From: Phycisphaerales bacterium UBA4658
GTDB taxonomy: Bacteria; Planctomycetota; Phycisphaerae; Phycisphaerales; UBA1924
Length of the DNA: 14,761 nucleotides
NCBI GenBank assembly: GCA_002405485.1
Contig: DHLW01000053.1
Span: 63,197-77,957 of the forward strand
Reading direction: 5' to 3'
The notes beneath the pieces were generated by a model. It saw only the letters and a list, made by a program, of their open reading frames with translations, had not been told where the DNA came from and did no database searches. Of the stretch, positions 7,310 through 14,748 are shown piece by piece. The translations under genes and the position numbers were made by a program. Numbering within the stretch: the stretch's first letter is position 1; every line of letters starts with the position of its first letter.

Positions 7310-9886
7310 CTAGCGCATCAGTGCGGGTTCACGGTGCGCACGCGTCTCGGCCCGCGGCCGTCCCATCACGCGCTCCTCCGCCAGACGGCACATCCTCGCA
7401 ACGTCCACGATGAGCGATACGCCGCCGTCGTCTCGCACCGTCGCACCCGACACCGGGCCGGCACGATCGACCATCTCATCCAGCGGCTTGATGACCACTT
7501 CCTGCTGCCCGATGAGCTTGGTCACCATCAACCCCACCCGCTTGTCGCCCATCGACAGGATCACCGCAAAGGGCGACTCCTCACGCTTGCTGGGCGGCAG
7601 GTCGAACACCTCGCACCCGTCCAGCAGCGGCAGCACCTCGTCTCTCAGCCGCATCACCGGAGAGCCGCGGATGCTCGAGAGCTGCGCACCCTCGGGCTTG
7701 ACGATCTCCACCACGCTCGCCAGCGGCACGGCGTAGGTCTCGGTCCCGATCCGCACCATCATCGCGGTGAGGATCGCGACCGTCAGCGGGATCTTGATCG
7801 TGATCGTCGTTCCCGTGCCCTCCGTGCTCGCCAGATCCACCGAGCCCTTGATCTTCTCGATGTTCGTGCGCACCACGTCCATGCCCACTCCGCGCCCGGA
7901 GAGGTCAGTCACCTTCTCCGCGGTGCTGAAGCCCGCCGCGAAGATGAACTTGTACACGTCCGCGTCGGACATCTGCGCCAGGCCCTGCTCGGTCACCAGC
8001 CCGCGCTCCACGGCCTTCTTGCCGATTCTCGATCGAGACAGGCCCTTGCCGTCGTCCTTGATCCGCACCTGCACGAAGCTCCCTTCGTGGCTGGCGCTGA
8101 GCGTGATCGTCCCGCAGGCCGGCTTGCCCGCCTTCACACGCTCCTCGGGCATCTCGATCCCGTGATCGGCGCTGTTGCGCAGGATGTGCACCAGCGGATC
8201 GCCAAGCTCCTCGATCACCGACTTGTCCACCTCCGTGTGCCCGCCCTCGATCGCCAGCTTGATCTCCTTCCCGGTCTTGCGGGCCAGGTCGCGGATCAGC
8301 CGCGGATACCGCCCAAAGAGCTTGTCCAGCGGCTGCATCCGGGTCCGCATGACCGCCACCTGGATGTCGCTGGTCACGCGATCCAGCGAACCCGTCGCCG
8401 TCCCCAGCGTTTCGTGGAACTCGTGCGTCCCGACCCCCGTCGCCTGAGCGCTCCGCGCGATCGCCGACAGTCGATTCTTCTGCAGCACAAGCTCGCCCAC
8501 GAGGTTCAGCAGCGCTTCCAGCCGACCGACCTCCACGCGAATCGTCTGGTCGGCCTGCACGCCGCCCTTGTTCTCGCCGCCCTCGGCCACGCCGCCCGCC
8601 GGCGCCGGCTGCGCCGACGCGACGGTCGAGCCGCCCGCCGACTGGGCCGAGACCGGTTCGATGACCGCCGACGCCAGGTCGTTCCCGGCGGGCGTGATCG
8701 CCGACTCCGTCAACGGCCGTGCCGCCGCCATCGTCGCGGGTTCCGGGAGAGGCGTCTGGTCGGGCGTCGCCACGGGTTCCGCGTCGGCCGCCGACACCGG
8801 TTGTGCCATCGGGGCCGCCGACGCGTCTGGCCGTGCGTCGCGATCCTCGATGATCACCCCGTCAGCCGCGAGCGCCTTCACCGGCGTCGCCCCGCACTCC
8901 AGCGTGTGCTGCGGATCGAGCTGCCCATCGGTCAGCAGCGTCCGGATCGACGCGCACAGCCCGTCGATCGGCCGCTTGATGAGCGTCGCATACGCCAGCC
9001 CGTCGGTCTGCTCGCGGATGAGCTCGAACACCCCGTGCACACGGGGCATGAGCTGGGTCATCATCGCGTCGTTGAGTTCCTGCTCCCCGGCCACCGTGAC
9101 AATCGCCTCGGCGAGCTTCTCCATCTGCTCGAACTCGAAGAACCGCGCGCTCTTGAGCATCGACTCGCCGATCTCCGTCAGCTTCGCCGCACCGCCACTC
9201 CGACGCTCGGGCGACTGGAACATCCCAAGCGCTTCCTCGGCCTGGGCGATGGTCTCCCGCAGGTCCGAGACCAGGTACTCGATGAGCGACGACTTGCTCT
9301 CGTCCAGCCGCAGCGGCAGCCGCTCGATCGCCGACGCGCCCGGGCGCGCCGCGGGCGCATCCGCCGCCGGCTCGGCCGATGCCGCCGCGATCTCATTCCG
9401 CTCCGCGATCTCCGGCTGCGGGCTCGCCAGGGCCGGGGTGCTGCGATCGGCCGCCGCCATCTGTGCGGCGGCCGCGACCGCGGCCGGCGCGGCCGCCGGC
9501 ACGCGCCCCTCCCCGATCGCCGTCAGCCCCGCGACAAGCTGCTCGTCGGCCTTGACCAGGTCCTCGCCGGCGCGCAGATTGTCGAACTGCCTCTTGAGCA
9601 CGTCCACGGCCCCGAGGATCAGGTCCATCGCGGCCTTGTTCAGCACCACGGACCCCGCCCGGGCGCTGTTGAGCGCGCTCTCCGCCGCGTGCGCCACCTC
9701 GACCAGATTGGTGAGCGCCAGGAAGCTCGCGCTCCCCTTGATCGTGTGCAGCGCACGGAACACCCGGTTGAGCATCTCCGGATCGCGCGGCGTGCCTTCC
9801 AGCACCACCAGGTCCTGATCCAGTTGCTCCAGGAGTTCGCCCGACTCGGTCAAGAAGTCCTGGATGATGTCCTGATCAAAGCTCAC
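7310..9886 (-). CDS. cheA: Chemotaxis histidine kinase CheA with extra His-less HPT-like region
   Basis: An 858-residue hybrid kinase that autophosphorylates and passes phosphate to CheY and CheB. Domains: P1 HPT (1-125) with His47 in RALHTIKGSASFL; Ala/Pro linker; a second HPT-like helical region (about 195-320) in which the expected His is Glu241 (GESMLKSARFFEF); a second long disordered linker (about 345-445); P3 dimerisation helices (446-510); P4 ATPase (511-700) with N box Asn571 (ILRNSADHGIE), G1 DDGKGL, F box IFAAGFST and G2 SGRGVGMDVV; and P5, a CheW-like regulatory domain (703-840). No recognisable P2 domain is seen; the pseudo-HPT and linkers occupy its place. The start is GTG at 9884-9886, preceded by GAAAGAG; the same CGAAAGAG string precedes cheR. 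cheX follows after 86 bases, and cheR lies 49 bases upstream. Cytoplasmic, working in receptor arrays with CheW. Confidence 0.95.
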   Translation of the reverse strand: MSFDQDIIQDFLTESGELLEQLDQDLVVLEGTPRDPEMLNRVFRALHTIKGSASFLALTNLVEVAHAAESALNSARAGSVVLNKAAMDLILGAVDVLKRQFDNLRAGEDLVKADEQLVAGLTAIGEGRVPAAAPAAVAAAAQMAAADRSTPALASPQPEIAERNEIAAASAEPAADAPAARPGASAIERLPLRLDESKSSLIEYLVSDLRETIAQAEEALGMFQSPERRSGGAAKLTEIGESMLKSARFFEFEQMEKLAEAIVTVAGEQELNDAMMTQLMPRVHGVFELIREQTDGLAYATLIKRPIDGLCASIRTLLTDGQLDPQHTLECGATPVKALAADGVIIEDRDARPDASAAPMAQPVSAADAEPVATPDQTPLPEPATMAAARPLTESAITPAGNDLASAVIEPVSAQSAGGSTVASAQPAPAGGVAEGGENKGGVQADQTIRVEVGRLEALLNLVGELVLQKNRLSAIARSAQATGVGTHEFHETLGTATGSLDRVTSDIQVAVMRTRMQPLDKLFGRYPRLIRDLARKTGKEIKLAIEGGHTEVDKSVIEELGDPLVHILRNSADHGIEMPEERVKAGKPACGTITLSASHEGSFVQVRIKDDGKGLSRSRIGKKAVERGLVTEQGLAQMSDADVYKFIFAAGFSTAEKVTDLSGRGVGMDVVRTNIEKIKGSVDLASTEGTGTTITIKIPLTVAILTAMMVRIGTETYAVPLASVVEIVKPEGAQLSSIRGSPVMRLRDEVLPLLDGCEVFDLPPSKREESPFAVILSMGDKRVGLMVTKLIGQQEVVIKPLDEMVDRAGPVSGATVRDDGGVSLIVDVARMCRLAEERVMGRPRAETRAHREPALMR

Positions 9887-9935
9887 GGTTCGTCTCTTTC
9901 GCTATGTGTGCGTCTGTCCGGTTCGCCGCCGCCGA

Positions 9936-10802
9936 TCACTCACCCTCGCCATCGCTCAACTGGTAGCAGAAGCCCTGCGGAATCGGGAGCTGCTCGAAGG
10001 GCACGTCCAGGCCACGCAGCGTCTCGGAGTGCCCGATGTACAGCGTCCCGTCCTCGCGGAGCTGCTCCCCGAACGTCCGGACCACCTGCGTCTTCATCGC
10101 GTCGTCGAAGTAGATGAGCACGTTGCGGCAGAAGATCGCGTCGAACTGCCCGAAACGCTTGGCCCCAAGCCGGTCCTTCAGGTTGTGCTTCTGGAAGCTC
10201 ACCATCGACTGGATCGTCGGATCCAGCACCCAGAACGCCCCCTCGCGCTTGAAGTACCGCTGCTTCACGAGCGCCGGCGTCGTCCGCAGCGCATAGTCGG
10301 TGTACTTCCCGCTCTGCGCGATCGCCAGCACCAGCTCGCTGATGTCCGTCCCGACGATCTCCACCTTCCAGTCCATCAGCCGGATTCCCAGCGTCCGGTG
10401 CACGATCATCGCCAGCGTGTACGGCTCCTCGCCCGACGAGCAGGCCGCCGACCACAGTCGCAGGCGCTTGGTCCCCTTGCGAGCCTCCAGAAGCTCCGGA
10501 AGCGTCGCCTTCTCAAAGACCTCGAGCTGCGGCTCGTTCCTGAAGAACGACGTCTCGTTGATCGTGATCTTGTTGAACATCTCCTGGAACTCGTCGTCCT
10601 GGTACGGTCCCATGGAGAGCAGCGAGGCGTACTGGTCGTAGTCCTCGATCTCGAGCTCCTGCAAACGCCGGCCGAGCCGCGACTCGAGCACGTACTTCTT
10701 GCTCTCGGGAAAGTGAATCCCGGCGCGGTCGTAGATGATCTTCGCCAGCTTCTGGAACTGCGAGGAGCTCATCACCGTCTTGTTGGGTGCGATCTCGGAC
10801 AT
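9936..10802 (-). CDS. cheR: Chemotaxis receptor methyltransferase CheR
   Basis: A 288-residue SAM-dependent methyltransferase that methylates glutamates of chemoreceptors, opposing CheB. An N-terminal all-helical subdomain (about 12-78) is followed by NETSFFR (82-88), typical of CheR. Next come the SAM-binding loop WSAACSSGEEPY (117-128), a GTDIS acidic loop with Asp153 for the SAM ribose, CRNVLIYF (225-232), and LYIGHSE near the C terminus. The length and motif order match stand-alone CheR, with no TPR or receiver fusion. The ATG at 10802 (MSEIAPNKTVM) has the GA-rich string CGAAAGAG a few bases upstream. It sits between cheW (90 bases away) and cheA (49 bases). No receptor gene is present, so substrates must be encoded elsewhere. 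Confidence 0.95.
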   Translation of the reverse strand: MSEIAPNKTVMSSSQFQKLAKIIYDRAGIHFPESKKYVLESRLGRRLQELEIEDYDQYASLLSMGPYQDDEFQEMFNKITINETSFFRNEPQLEVFEKATLPELLEARKGTKRLRLWSAACSSGEEPYTLAMIVHRTLGIRLMDWKVEIVGTDISELVLAIAQSGKYTDYALRTTPALVKQRYFKREGAFWVLDPTIQSMVSFQKHNLKDRLGAKRFGQFDAIFCRNVLIYFDDAMKTQVVRTFGEQLREDGTLYIGHSETLRGLDVPFEQLPIPQGFCYQLSDGEGE

Positions 10803-10892
10803 TCGGCTCTTTCGTTGGGCGTCGGCGCCTTGGCCGACGCGGTGAAATCGGTTCTCGTCTCTCCCCTGCCGCCCCCCACCCCACGGGGGCGA

Positions 10893-11432
10893 TCAGGCCG
10901 CCTTCGCCGCGCCGTTCAGATACCCCTCGAACAGCTTGTCCAGGTCCAGCAGGATCACCAGCCGATCCTGCAGCTTCGCCACGCCCGCCAGATAGCCAGA
11001 GTCGATCCCGCACGCCATCGCCGGCGGCGGATCGATCACCTGCGAGGTGATCTCCAGACCCGCCTGGCTCACGCGATCGACGATGAACCCCACCACCTTC
11101 CCGGAAACCTCCACCACCATGATCCGGCTGTGCTCGGTGTGCTCGCTGGGCTGCATCGCAAAGCGCTTCCGCAGGTCCACCACCGGCACGATCCGGCCAC
11201 GAAGGTTGATCACGCCCTCCACCTCGCGCGGGCTCTGCGGCACGCGCGTGAACTGCGACATCCGGTTGATCTCCTGCACCGACATGATGTCCACGCCGAA
11301 CTCTTCCGAGCCCAGCTTGAACGTCACCAGCTTGAACGCGCTGGGCGAGCTCGACGCCCGCGCCGCGGCGATCATCTGGTTCATCTTTCCCGTCGTGTTC
11401 GTGGAACCCGGTGCAGTGGCAACAGCGGTCAT
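10893..11432 (-). CDS. cheW: Chemotaxis coupling protein CheW
   Basis: A 179-residue adaptor that bridges chemoreceptors and CheA in the signalling array. A roughly 30-residue disordered Ala/Ser/Thr N-terminal extension precedes a single CheW domain: FKLVTFKLGSEEFGVDIMSV (33-52), VPQSPREVEGVINLRGRIVP (64-83), VVDLRKRF (84-91), then ILLDLDKLF (160-168). The ATG at 11432 is well supported by GGAGG 7 bases upstream, the strongest ribosome-binding site in the cluster. The frame stays open further upstream with Arg/Cys-rich codons that do not resemble CheW and are left out. It is separated from cheB by 210 bases, the widest gap within the cluster, and from cheR by 90 bases. It likely works with the P5 domain of the downstream CheA. 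Confidence 0.95.
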   Translation of the reverse strand: MTAVATAPGSTNTTGKMNQMIAAARASSSPSAFKLVTFKLGSEEFGVDIMSVQEINRMSQFTRVPQSPREVEGVINLRGRIVPVVDLRKRFAMQPSEHTEHSRIMVVEVSGKVVGFIVDRVSQAGLEITSQVIDPPPAMACGIDSGYLAGVAKLQDRLVILLDLDKLFEGYLNGAAKAA

Positions 11433-11642
11433 GACGCATCCTCCCAGGAGTCGGTGTCGGGCGACGCCATCGCGCCGCGTGACGTTCGTATCGACCGCAT
11501 TTCCACGACAGTTCACCCCGCACCGCCGGCCACACCGCACGCCGGAGCTTCTCCGACTCCGATAACGCCGCACCGGTCCGCGCGACCGGCCGCTCTCGAG
11601 AAGATCACATCCTGAGATTCGTGTGCGTCGGCTTCGGGCGCC

Positions 11643-12866
11643 TCATCCCGCCGCCCGCAGACCCGCGGGAACCAGCGTCGAGATCGACTGCGCGATCTGC
11701 TCGGGCGTCATCGAGATGCCGCCCACGTCCGCCGCCGCCTTGGGCATGCCATAGACCACCGACGTCCCGGGGTCTTGTGCAAGCAGCGTGCCCCCGCAGG
11801 TGCGGAGCTCCTGCCCGCCGACCTTGCCGTCGTCACCGATGCCCGTGAGCACGATGCCAAGGCAATGCTTCCCGGACTGCCGCGCCGCGGACGCGAGCAG
11901 CTCATTGACGCTCGGCTTGAATGGCGCGGACTTCGGATCGTCGGAGACTTCCAGGCGGATCGGCCCCGGCCCGATGGCCCGGACGCGCCCGTGCCGGCCG
12001 CCCGGAATCACATACGCCGTGCCCGGGTGCAGCGGCATCCCGTGCTCCCCGTGCACCACGCTGATCGCCGACATCCCGTCCAGCCGCTCGCTCATGGCCT
12101 TGGTGAAGCTCGCGGGCATGTGCTGGGCGATCACGATCGGACAGGGAAGCGCGGGGGGCAGGTTGCTGAGGATGGTCTCGAGGATGGGCGGCCCGCCGGT
12201 GCTGGAGCCGATGGCGATCAGATCGATGCGGCGTCCGGTCAGCGAGATCGGGCGCAGGTCCATCGCCGCCGCCGCCGCCAGGTTCGCCGCCTGATGGGCC
12301 GCCGCCAGCGCATTCATCGGACGCGCCAGCGTGCTCCCGATCGCCGGTCGCGGACCGGCTCGGCGAGCCCTGGACCCGCCGATCGCCTTGATCTTGCGGA
12401 TCAGGTCCTCGCGCATCGCCTCCATGTTGGTTGAGAAGAACGACGCGTCCTTGGCGATGATGTCCGCCGCGCCCTCGCGCAGGGCCTGCAGCGCGTCGTG
12501 GCTCCCGGCGCTCGTGAGCGACGAGCAGACCAGCACGGCGGGGGGTCCCTCTGGCAGGTCCCGGCACTCACGCTTGATCGCCGTCAGCGCCTGATGCCCA
12601 TTCATGATCGGCATCTCGATGTCCAGCGTGATCACGTCGGGACTGAGCTTCTTGGCCTTCTCCACCGCCTCCTGACCGTTGCGGGCCGTGTCGATGACCA
12701 CGAGCTGCGGGTCGCTCGCGATGAGCTGGCTGATCGCCTTGCGCATGAACGCCGAGTCGTCGCAGACCAGCACGCGAATCTGTCCGCCCGACGTCGACGC
12801 CGACGCCGAGCCCGCCAAGGGCTTGGACGGCTGCGAAGGCGGGGTGTTCGAGGGCAGTGTGCTCAC
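11643..12866 (-). CDS. cheB: Chemotaxis methylesterase/glutamine deamidase CheB
   Basis: A 407-residue response regulator: a receiver domain (about 29-160) joined by an Ala-rich linker (165-210) to a methylesterase domain (213-400). Receiver residues are Asp36-Asp37, phospho-acceptor Asp82 (VITLDIEMPIMNG) and Lys139. The catalytic triad is Ser222 (IGSSTGG), His249 (IAQHMP) and Asp346 (TGIGDDG). It removes methyl groups from receptor glutamates when phosphorylated by CheA. A disordered Ser/Pro N-terminal tail of about 28 residues precedes the receiver. Both usable starts are GTG: 12866, with GGAG 11 bases upstream, and 12893, where GGAGGA abuts the codon too closely. I chose 12866. This is the promoter-proximal gene of the chemotaxis cluster, and a long palindrome lies about 105-130 bases upstream. 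Confidence 0.95.
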   Translation of the reverse strand: MSTLPSNTPPSQPSKPLAGSASASTSGGQIRVLVCDDSAFMRKAISQLIASDPQLVVIDTARNGQEAVEKAKKLSPDVITLDIEMPIMNGHQALTAIKRECRDLPEGPPAVLVCSSLTSAGSHDALQALREGAADIIAKDASFFSTNMEAMREDLIRKIKAIGGSRARRAGPRPAIGSTLARPMNALAAAHQAANLAAAAAMDLRPISLTGRRIDLIAIGSSTGGPPILETILSNLPPALPCPIVIAQHMPASFTKAMSERLDGMSAISVVHGEHGMPLHPGTAYVIPGGRHGRVRAIGPGPIRLEVSDDPKSAPFKPSVNELLASAARQSGKHCLGIVLTGIGDDGKVGGQELRTCGGTLLAQDPGTSVVYGMPKAAADVGGISMTPEQIAQSISTLVPAGLRAAG

Positions 12867-12909
12867 GATCAACAACGCTCCAAGACGACCCACTCCTCCC
12901 GATCAGGCG

Positions 12910-12917
12910 TTATCGAG
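12910..12917 (-). promoter_or_regulatory. Weak FliA-like -10 candidate upstream of cheB
   Basis: CTCGATAA on the minus strand matches 6 of 8 bases of the flagellar sigma-28 -10 element GCCGATAA, and chemotaxis operons are often FliA-dependent. The matching -35 region 11 bases upstream is poor, so this is only a weak candidate for the start of the chemotaxis transcript. Confidence 0.15.
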
Positions 12918-12969
12918 TCGTCCGGCCGCACGCTTCACACTGCTTTGTCACTCCGGTCCAACTCGCGCA

Positions 12970-12998
12970 GCGCGGTGTTACACGTGGAACATCCGCGC
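12970..12998. promoter_or_regulatory. Long interrupted palindrome, operator or terminator candidate
   Basis: Around a CACGTG core (12981-12986) lie TGTT and AACA half-sites, and outside these GCGCGG and CCGCGC, with one unpaired base (T12992) on the right arm. Ten bases on each arm pair. It sits between the stop of the VWA gene (13055) and the start of cheB. As DNA it looks like a dyad operator for the chemotaxis promoter; as RNA it would form a 10-bp stem with an 8-base loop, but no T tract follows on the minus strand. Confidence 0.4.
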
Positions 12999-13054
12999 GA
13001 TCCGGGGACCCCTCACAATCGGGGGGAGCTTGGCAATCTCGGCAAGATCGCCCC

Positions 13055-14230
13055 TCATCCCAGCGATTGCCGACGCTTCTTGCCGGTGAGATAACTCTCC
13101 ATGATCGTTCCCGAGAGATCCCCGGCGGCGCAGTAATACGCCACGCCTCGCGTGAGCCGGGTGAACTGCTCGACAAATCCCACCCAGTCCATGCTGTGAT
13201 ACTCCTCGATGAGCGCGAAGGTGCTCATGCGGATCCCGAGCTGCTGACAGCGGAGGGCCTCCTGGAGCGTGGCCTGCGTTGAGCTTGGATCGGGGGGATA
13301 GATCAGGTTCAGGGTCTGGCCCACGCCCTCCTTGGATTGGGTCAGGTGTGCCGTCGGTTCGCCATCGGTGATGATGAAGATCTGCTTGTTCGCCGCCCCT
13401 CGCCGGGCCAGCGTCAGCCGGGCCATCTGCAGCCCATGGTGCAGATTGGTGAAGTGCGGGTGCGTGCGATTGGCCTGATCCAGCGGCACGCGGACGCGGA
13501 TCTCGTACTGCCGCGTCGTGATGGGCCTGGGCATGATCAGGGCCAGGTCCTTGTCCGGGATGGGCTCGGCGATGGACGCGAAGCCGATCACATCCACCGT
13601 GTCCATCGGAAACCGGCGCGCCACCAGCGCTTTCATCCCAAGAGCGATCCGCTTGGCGGCGATGTGCCGCCCGTACCTGGCCATAGATCCGGACAGATCC
13701 AGCAGCAGCACCGTGGCGCAGTCGCTGACGCCCTCCACGTTGTGCAGGACAAAGTCGGATTCCTGCAGATCGATCCCCGCCGTGGCCTCGCCCGGCGCGG
13801 GCTCGATTCGGGGACGTCGCAGGGCCTGGCGGATGGTCTCGGCGATGTCGATCTCGCTCACCGGGTCACCGAACTGGTAAGCGCGGGTGCCATCGGTGCG
13901 TTCGCCGGTTCGTCCGGGTGCGGTGACGGCGTGCCCATCCTTGATGCCGGGCCGGAGATCACGGAAGATCTCGAGCAGGGCCTTGTGCTGCAGCCCCTGG
14001 ACCATCCGCGGAGTGAGCCGCAGGTTGCCACCCTCATCACGCTCGATGAGGCCGGCCTCGATGAGCTGCTCGAGCAACTCCTGGAGCTGGTCATCCGGAT
14101 TGCTGTCGAGCGCATCCAGACCATCCTGACCGTATTGCAGCAGGAAGTTCAGGAGGCCCGAAGACGGAAAAAGGTCATCCTGACCGAGAAATCGGTGCTC
14201 ATCTCCGGGTTGCCCATAGCTGAACTTCAA
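13055..14230 (-). CDS. VWA (von Willebrand factor A) domain protein
   Basis: A 391-residue soluble protein without signal peptide or membrane segment. The N-terminal 150 residues are helical and acidic (DDQLQELLEQLIEAGLIERD), possibly a winged-helix-like segment. The VWA domain (about 172-375) has a complete MIDAS metal site: Asp178-x-Ser180-x-Ser182 (LLLDLSGSM), Thr261 (HFTNLHHGL) and Asp289 (IFIITDGEP). Cytoplasmic bacterial VWA proteins of this style commonly pair with MoxR or Mg-chelatase-type AAA+ ATPases as protein-remodelling adaptors; no such ATPase lies in this window. The start is TTG (14228-14230), supported by AAGGA about 7 bases upstream and by the MKFSYG beginning. It is divergent from the receiver gene, 89 bases apart, and the same strand as the chemotaxis genes 188 bases downstream. 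A role in chemotaxis is not implied. Confidence 0.85.
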   Translation of the reverse strand: MKFSYGQPGDEHRFLGQDDLFPSSGLLNFLLQYGQDGLDALDSNPDDQLQELLEQLIEAGLIERDEGGNLRLTPRMVQGLQHKALLEIFRDLRPGIKDGHAVTAPGRTGERTDGTRAYQFGDPVSEIDIAETIRQALRRPRIEPAPGEATAGIDLQESDFVLHNVEGVSDCATVLLLDLSGSMARYGRHIAAKRIALGMKALVARRFPMDTVDVIGFASIAEPIPDKDLALIMPRPITTRQYEIRVRVPLDQANRTHPHFTNLHHGLQMARLTLARRGAANKQIFIITDGEPTAHLTQSKEGVGQTLNLIYPPDPSSTQATLQEALRCQQLGIRMSTFALIEEYHSMDWVGFVEQFTRLTRGVAYYCAAGDLSGTIMESYLTGKKRRQSLG

Positions 14231-14279
14231 GCGTTTTCCTTGAATCTCGTCGTGGCGGGAGAGATCGACTCCGGGGCAA

Positions 14280-14289
14280 CACGTACGTG
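14280..14289. promoter_or_regulatory. Perfect 10-bp palindrome CACGTACGTG in divergent intergenic region
   Basis: CACGTACGTG is fully self-complementary and lies midway between the divergent starts of the VWA gene (14230) and the receiver gene (14320), a usual place for a shared operator. It shares the CACGT half-site with the palindrome upstream of cheB. No regulator is identified. Confidence 0.35.
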
Positions 14290-14296
14290 GCCGGAG

Positions 14297-14317
14297 TGAT
14301 CCGATGACACCGGATCA
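14297..14317 (+). promoter_or_regulatory. Hairpin covering the ribosome-binding region of the receiver gene
   Basis: TGATCCG and CGGATCA are perfect 7-bp inverted arms around a 7-base loop, ending 2 bases before the ATG at 14320. The only Shine-Dalgarno-like bases (GGATC) lie in the right arm, so the hairpin would hide them in RNA. It could act as translational control or as a protein-binding dyad. Confidence 0.35.
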
Positions 14318-14319
14318 GC

Positions 14320-14715
14320 ATGGATGCCTGCCCGAAAGAACTCTGGATCGTTGACGACTGCGCCCTGACGCGAAAGGTTGTGCAGGTGCACGGTCACAGA
14401 GGAGGGTTCGCATGCCGGACCTTTGGCGATCCAGAGTCCATGATGAATGCGCTTGGGACTGGTCCCTGGTTTGAGGGTCGACCGGGCGTCATCCTGGTGG
14501 ACTCTGAGATGCCCGGGACGTGCGGCACAGAGGTCGTTGGGCGTATCCGTCAGTCGGGCTTTGCCGGTCTTGTGTACATGCACACGGCGACCATCTTTCC
14601 CGAGCTCGTTCGGCGGGCAGTCGCAAGCGGGGCGAACGGCGTGATCGCCAAGAGTCAATCGGGCGAGAAGATCGCTTCGCTGCTGTCGGCGATGAGAGGT
14701 CTCGCGGCTGGGTGA
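14320..14715 (+). CDS. Stand-alone response regulator receiver protein
   Basis: A 131-residue single receiver domain that starts MDACPKELWIVDDCALTRK. Visible conserved positions are Asp12-Asp13 (metal site), phospho-acceptor Asp61 in VILVDSEMPG, Thr89 in YMHTA and Lys111 in GVIAKS. There is no output domain, so it would act by protein binding, as CheY-like or Spo0F-like proteins do. It differs clearly from the cheY product: the KPF motif after the Lys is replaced by SQSG, and the stretch between the two acidic sites is longer. It is transcribed away from the VWA gene. The next gene to the right is lost at the window edge, so its kinase partner is unknown; the chemotaxis CheA is one candidate. 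An in-frame TGA at 14305 rules out a longer N terminus. Confidence 0.85.
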   Translation: MDACPKELWIVDDCALTRKVVQVHGHRGGFACRTFGDPESMMNALGTGPWFEGRPGVILVDSEMPGTCGTEVVGRIRQSGFAGLVYMHTATIFPELVRRAVASGANGVIAKSQSGEKIASLLSAMRGLAAG

Positions 14716-14748
14716 ACCGGCTGGAGCGTGCGGACCAAAAAGAGCCGC

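Noticed and set aside
7226..10117. A 963-codon open frame on the plus strand antisense to cheA
   Set aside because: The translation is His/Arg/Leu-rich low complexity, as expected from the antisense of a high-GC gene. The opposite strand encodes an unmistakable CheA with all kinase motifs.
11433..11573. N-terminal extension of CheW
   Set aside because: The extra residues are Arg/Cys-rich and unlike CheW, while the ATG at 11432 has the best Shine-Dalgarno sequence in the cluster.
9906..11615. A 569-codon plus-strand frame opposite cheR and cheW
   Set aside because: It lacks any domain and has Arg/His-rich shadow composition, while cheR and cheW on the other strand have clear motifs.
12857..13282. 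A plus-strand frame covering the spacer between cheB and the VWA gene
   Set aside because: It overlaps both flanking genes antisense, has no domain, and crosses the palindrome region; no support as a gene.
14227..14658. A 143-codon minus-strand frame opposite the receiver gene
   Set aside because: It has no recognisable domain. The plus-strand frame shows all conserved receiver positions, and the minus frame would abut the VWA start without a clear ribosome-binding site of its own.
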